A stretch of 5,723 nt of DNA from Actinomycetota bacterium (GTDB lineage Bacteria > Actinomycetota > Acidimicrobiia > Acidimicrobiales > Microtrichaceae): assembly GCA_005777415.1 (NCBI GenBank), contig SXMI01000234.1:1-5723 (forward strand). The letters are read 5' to 3'. The notes below the pieces were generated by a model, which did not search any database, had not been told where the DNA came from, and was given only the letters and a program-made list of their open reading frames with translations. Position numbers and translations under genes: made by a program. Below are positions 4,710 to 5,723 of the stretch, piece after piece. Each line of letters starts with the position of its first letter. Position 1 is the stretch's first letter.

Positions 4710-5723
4710 GTGGACGACGTCGAACTGCTCTCGGCCCCGGACGCCGAAGACCGTCAGCGCCGCATCGCCGGTGCGCTGCTCGCCGCCGGGCTGCAACCGG
4801 GGGATCGGGTCGCGTTCGTGGCCACGTCCGGGGCCGACCTGCTCTGCGGCACCCTGGGCGCGCTCCGGGTCGGTGTGATCCCGGTCCTGACGCACGCCGC
4901 GCTCCTCCCGCACGAACGTCAGGAGCTGCTGACCGACGCCGACCCGGCGTTGGTCGTCGACGACGAGCATCTGGCACGGCTGCTCGAGGGTCCGGCCACC
5001 GAGCTCGCCCCCGCACCGCTCGGGCGGCCGATGCACTACACCTCGGGGACGACGGGCCACGCCAAGGGGGTGTGGAGCGGTGTCCTGAGTGAGGACGAGG
5101 GCGCAGCGCTGCTCGCCGAGGAGGTCGACCTGTGGGGGTTCGGCCCCGCCGACGTCCACCTGGTCTGCTCCCCGCTCCACCACTCGGTCGCGGTGCGCTG
5201 GGCGGGTTCGACACTGCTGAGCGGAGGCAGCGTGATCCTCACCGGACCGTTCGACGCCGAGCGCACCGCGGACGCGATCGCCACCTTCCGACCGACCACC
5301 ACGTTCATGGTGCCGGCGCACCTGCAGCGTCTGTTCGCACTCGACGATCTCCCCGACATGTCGGGCTTCCGTCTGGTCGGCCACGCCGGATCGGCCTGCC
5401 CCGATCCGGTGAGACGGCGGGCCATCGACACCTTCGGCCGGTCGATCCTGCACGAGTTCTACGGCTCCACCGAGGGCCAGTTCACGGCCGCGACAGCCAC
5501 CGAGTGGGAGGCGCACCCCGGCACGGTCGGACGGGCCCGCCCCGGACGGACGTTGTCGGTCGACGACGACGGGACGATCTGGTGTCAGGTCCCGACGCAC
5601 GCGCGCTTCGAGTACTGGCGTGACCCCGACCGGACCGCAGCGGCGTGGCGGCCCGCCACCGACCCGGACCGCTGGGGGTGGTTCACGGTCGGCGACCTGG
5701 GTCGCCTCGACGACGACGGGTAC
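4710..5723 (+). CDS. AMP-forming acyl-CoA synthetase/ligase (3' end outside window)
   Basis: The 338 visible residues belong to the ANL (adenylate-forming) superfamily. In order: GDRVAFVATSGADLLCGTLG (31-50), the usual N-terminal alpha/beta unit; the P-loop motif YTSGTTGHAKGV (110-121), with HAK where xPK is common; SPLHHSV (154-160); VPAHLQRLF (201-209); the adenine-binding YGSTEG (251-256); and the ribose-binding FTVGDLGRLDDDGY (325-338) at the window edge. The C-terminal subdomain and catalytic lysine lie beyond the window. Such enzymes activate a carboxylic acid as an acyl-AMP and usually pass it to CoA; the substrate is not predictable here. GTG at 4710 is the only start between the in-frame TGA at 4653 and the conserved core, although its ribosome binding site is poor, so translation may be coupled to the VOC gene 13 bp upstream. 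The region before the P-loop is only about 109 residues, shorter than in most relatives. Confidence 0.87.
   Translation, partial: MDDVELLSAPDAEDRQRRIAGALLAAGLQPGDRVAFVATSGADLLCGTLGALRVGVIPVLTHAALLPHERQELLTDADPALVVDDEHLARLLEGPATELAPAPLGRPMHYTSGTTGHAKGVWSGVLSEDEGAALLAEEVDLWGFGPADVHLVCSPLHHSVAVRWAGSTLLSGGSVILTGPFDAERTADAIATFRPTTTFMVPAHLQRLFALDDLPDMSGFRLVGHAGSACPDPVRRRAIDTFGRSILHEFYGSTEGQFTAATATEWEAHPGTVGRARPGRTLSVDDDGTIWCQVPTHARFEYWRDPDRTAAAWRPATDPDRWGWFTVGDLGRLDDDGY

Noticed and set aside
4656..5600. A 314-codon open frame on the minus strand opposite the ligase
   Set aside because: It has no recognisable domain, while the plus strand has the full ordered set of adenylate-forming enzyme motifs.

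Overview
The window is GC-rich throughout, with strong G/C bias at third codon positions, GTG as well as ATG starts, GGAGG-type ribosome binding sites and tightly packed or overlapping genes. This fits a high-GC actinobacterium. Nothing in the window fixes the genus, and there are no RNA genes, insertion sequences, CRISPR arrays or attachment sites that I can see.

Layout. (1) 2-271, plus strand: the C-terminal end of a glycine-rich protein cut by the left edge, followed by a strong GC hairpin (328-351) that probably terminates it. (2) 452-2181, minus strand: a two-gene cassette with the architecture of an AbiE-type (type IV) toxin-antitoxin module. The upstream gene (1213-2181) is an AbiEi-like winged-helix regulator/antitoxin. 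The downstream gene (452-1216) is an AbiEii/MenT-like nucleotidyltransferase with all four expected motifs. The two share a GTGA start/stop overlap. The 152-bp leader holds a 24-bp interrupted palindrome, half of a 28-bp imperfect direct repeat, and a small GC hairpin, which makes it a plausible autoregulatory region. (3) 2334-4129, minus strand: a DoxX-like four-helix membrane protein whose last codons overlap, by 28 bp, a 469-residue soluble protein that looks like an alpha/alpha-toroid protein followed by a beta-rich part; I do not recognise its function. (4) 4268-5723, plus strand: a PhnB-like VOC-fold protein followed after 13 bp by the start of a compact AMP-forming acyl-CoA synthetase/ligase that runs off the right edge.

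How they work together. The TA-like pair is the one clear functional unit. The antitoxin probably represses the operon through the dyad in its leader and counteracts the nucleotidyltransferase. The DoxX/toroid pair is translationally coupled but its role is unknown. The VOC and ligase genes are probably co-transcribed from the 138-bp divergent region they share with the DoxX gene. I see no single new system spanning the whole window. The least explained items are the toroid protein and the repeat/dyad arrangement that links its 3' end to the TA leader.
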